This document shows positions 63,856 to 64,000 of a DNA stretch of 64,000 nt, in pieces (the stretch's first letter is position 1; every line of letters begins with the position of its first letter). The DNA is taken from contig JACRLI010000004.1 in the NCBI GenBank assembly GCA_016235265.1, positions 107,485 through 171,484 of the forward strand, read 5' to 3'. Below the pieces are notes generated by a model, which saw only the letters and a list, made by a program, of their open reading frames with translations, searched no databases and had not been told where the DNA came from. The stretch is from Candidatus Eisenbacteria bacterium (GTDB lineage: Bacteria; Eisenbacteria; RBG-16-71-46; JACRLI01). The translations under genes were made by a program, and so were the position numbers.

Positions 63856-64000
63856 CTACTCCTCCCTCGCCCGGAGTCGGGCCAGCGCCATGCGCAGGTG
63901 GATCCGGTACATCCACACGAATATCGCCAGGTAGCCGGCGAAGGAGGCCAGCACGACCTGGAACATCTTCGCCTCCATGAACCGCTTCCCCTGGCTGTTG
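63856..64000 (-). CDS. ccmC: CcmC haem transporter subunit, C-terminal fragment (5' end outside window)
   Basis: The last 48 codons are visible: a hydrophobic helix (VVLASFAGYLAIFVWMYRIH) and a basic tail (RMALARLRAREE) before TAG. A final helix followed by an Arg-rich cytoplasmic tail, immediately upstream of ccmD-ccmE, matches CcmC, which loads haem onto CcmE. CcmB would normally lie before it, outside this window. The assignment rests mainly on gene order. Confidence 0.75.
   Translation of the reverse strand, partial: NSQGKRFMEAKMFQVVLASFAGYLAIFVWMYRIHLRMALARLRAREE

Noticed and set aside
1..64000. CRISPR arrays, insertion sequences, prophage or integrative-element boundaries
   Set aside because: No regularly spaced repeats, transposase, integrase or tRNA-associated repeats were seen; intergenic regions are short and gene content is chromosomal.

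Overview
The window is very GC-rich, gene-dense chromosomal DNA from a Gram-negative, outer-membrane-bearing bacterium. Pointers to its lineage are secreted proteins ending in FlgD-like sorting domains, a PorV/PorQ-like outer-membrane protein, a TonB-dependent receptor with a carboxypeptidase-regulatory N-terminus, and many secreted proteins of unknown function. This combination is typical of the FCB superphylum and its uncultured relatives; Candidatus Eisenbacteria is my best guess, an inference not tested by any search. No rRNA, tRNA, IS element, prophage or CRISPR array was recognised.

Region 1 (1-8061): the end of a transketolase gene; a minus-strand cluster of a DUF4258/DUF2283 toxin-antitoxin-like pair and a microcompartment vertex protein (EutN/CcmL); a deoxynucleoside kinase; a small secreted protein; an mntR-mntH-usp manganese operon; then an RpiB-like isomerase and a deoxyribose-phosphate aldolase (DeoC), both with encapsulation-peptide-like N-termini. 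The vertex protein, RpiB and DeoC together look like a dispersed sugar-phosphate-utilising (SPU-type) bacterial microcompartment. No hexameric shell gene is in the window.

Region 2 (8107-30457): a giant cyclic beta-1,2-glucan synthase; a secreted protein of unknown function; a five-gene translationally coupled operon (TonB-dependent receptor, PorV-like protein, NHL-type lipoprotein, secreted FlgD-tailed protein, FN3-like lipoprotein) closed by a strong terminator; a secreted OB-fold-like protein behind a promoter and an attenuator-like hairpin; and a TonB protein that could energise the receptor.

Region 3 (30673-51002): a 1.6k-residue alpha-2-macroglobulin-like protein without a visible thioester; a coupled minus-strand pair encoding a cohesin-like lipoprotein and a dockerin-bearing Ig-repeat protein; a CsgG/FlgO-like protein with an outer-membrane barrel; a large secreted protein whose membrane-anchor-like tail lies just beyond an in-frame TGA; two GT-C membrane glycosyltransferases; and a gluzincin-like metalloprotease.

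Region 4 (51225-64000): DinB-like and DapA/HOGA-like proteins, a glutaredoxin, a small membrane protein, a hotdog thioesterase, an MFS exporter, a decayed EamA transporter, a PgaC/PgaA-like polysaccharide synthase and export-barrel pair, protoporphyrinogen oxidase, and a cytochrome c maturation operon (ccmC-D-E-F) with the rarer Cys-type CcmE. Haem synthesis and cytochrome c maturation genes lie back to back.
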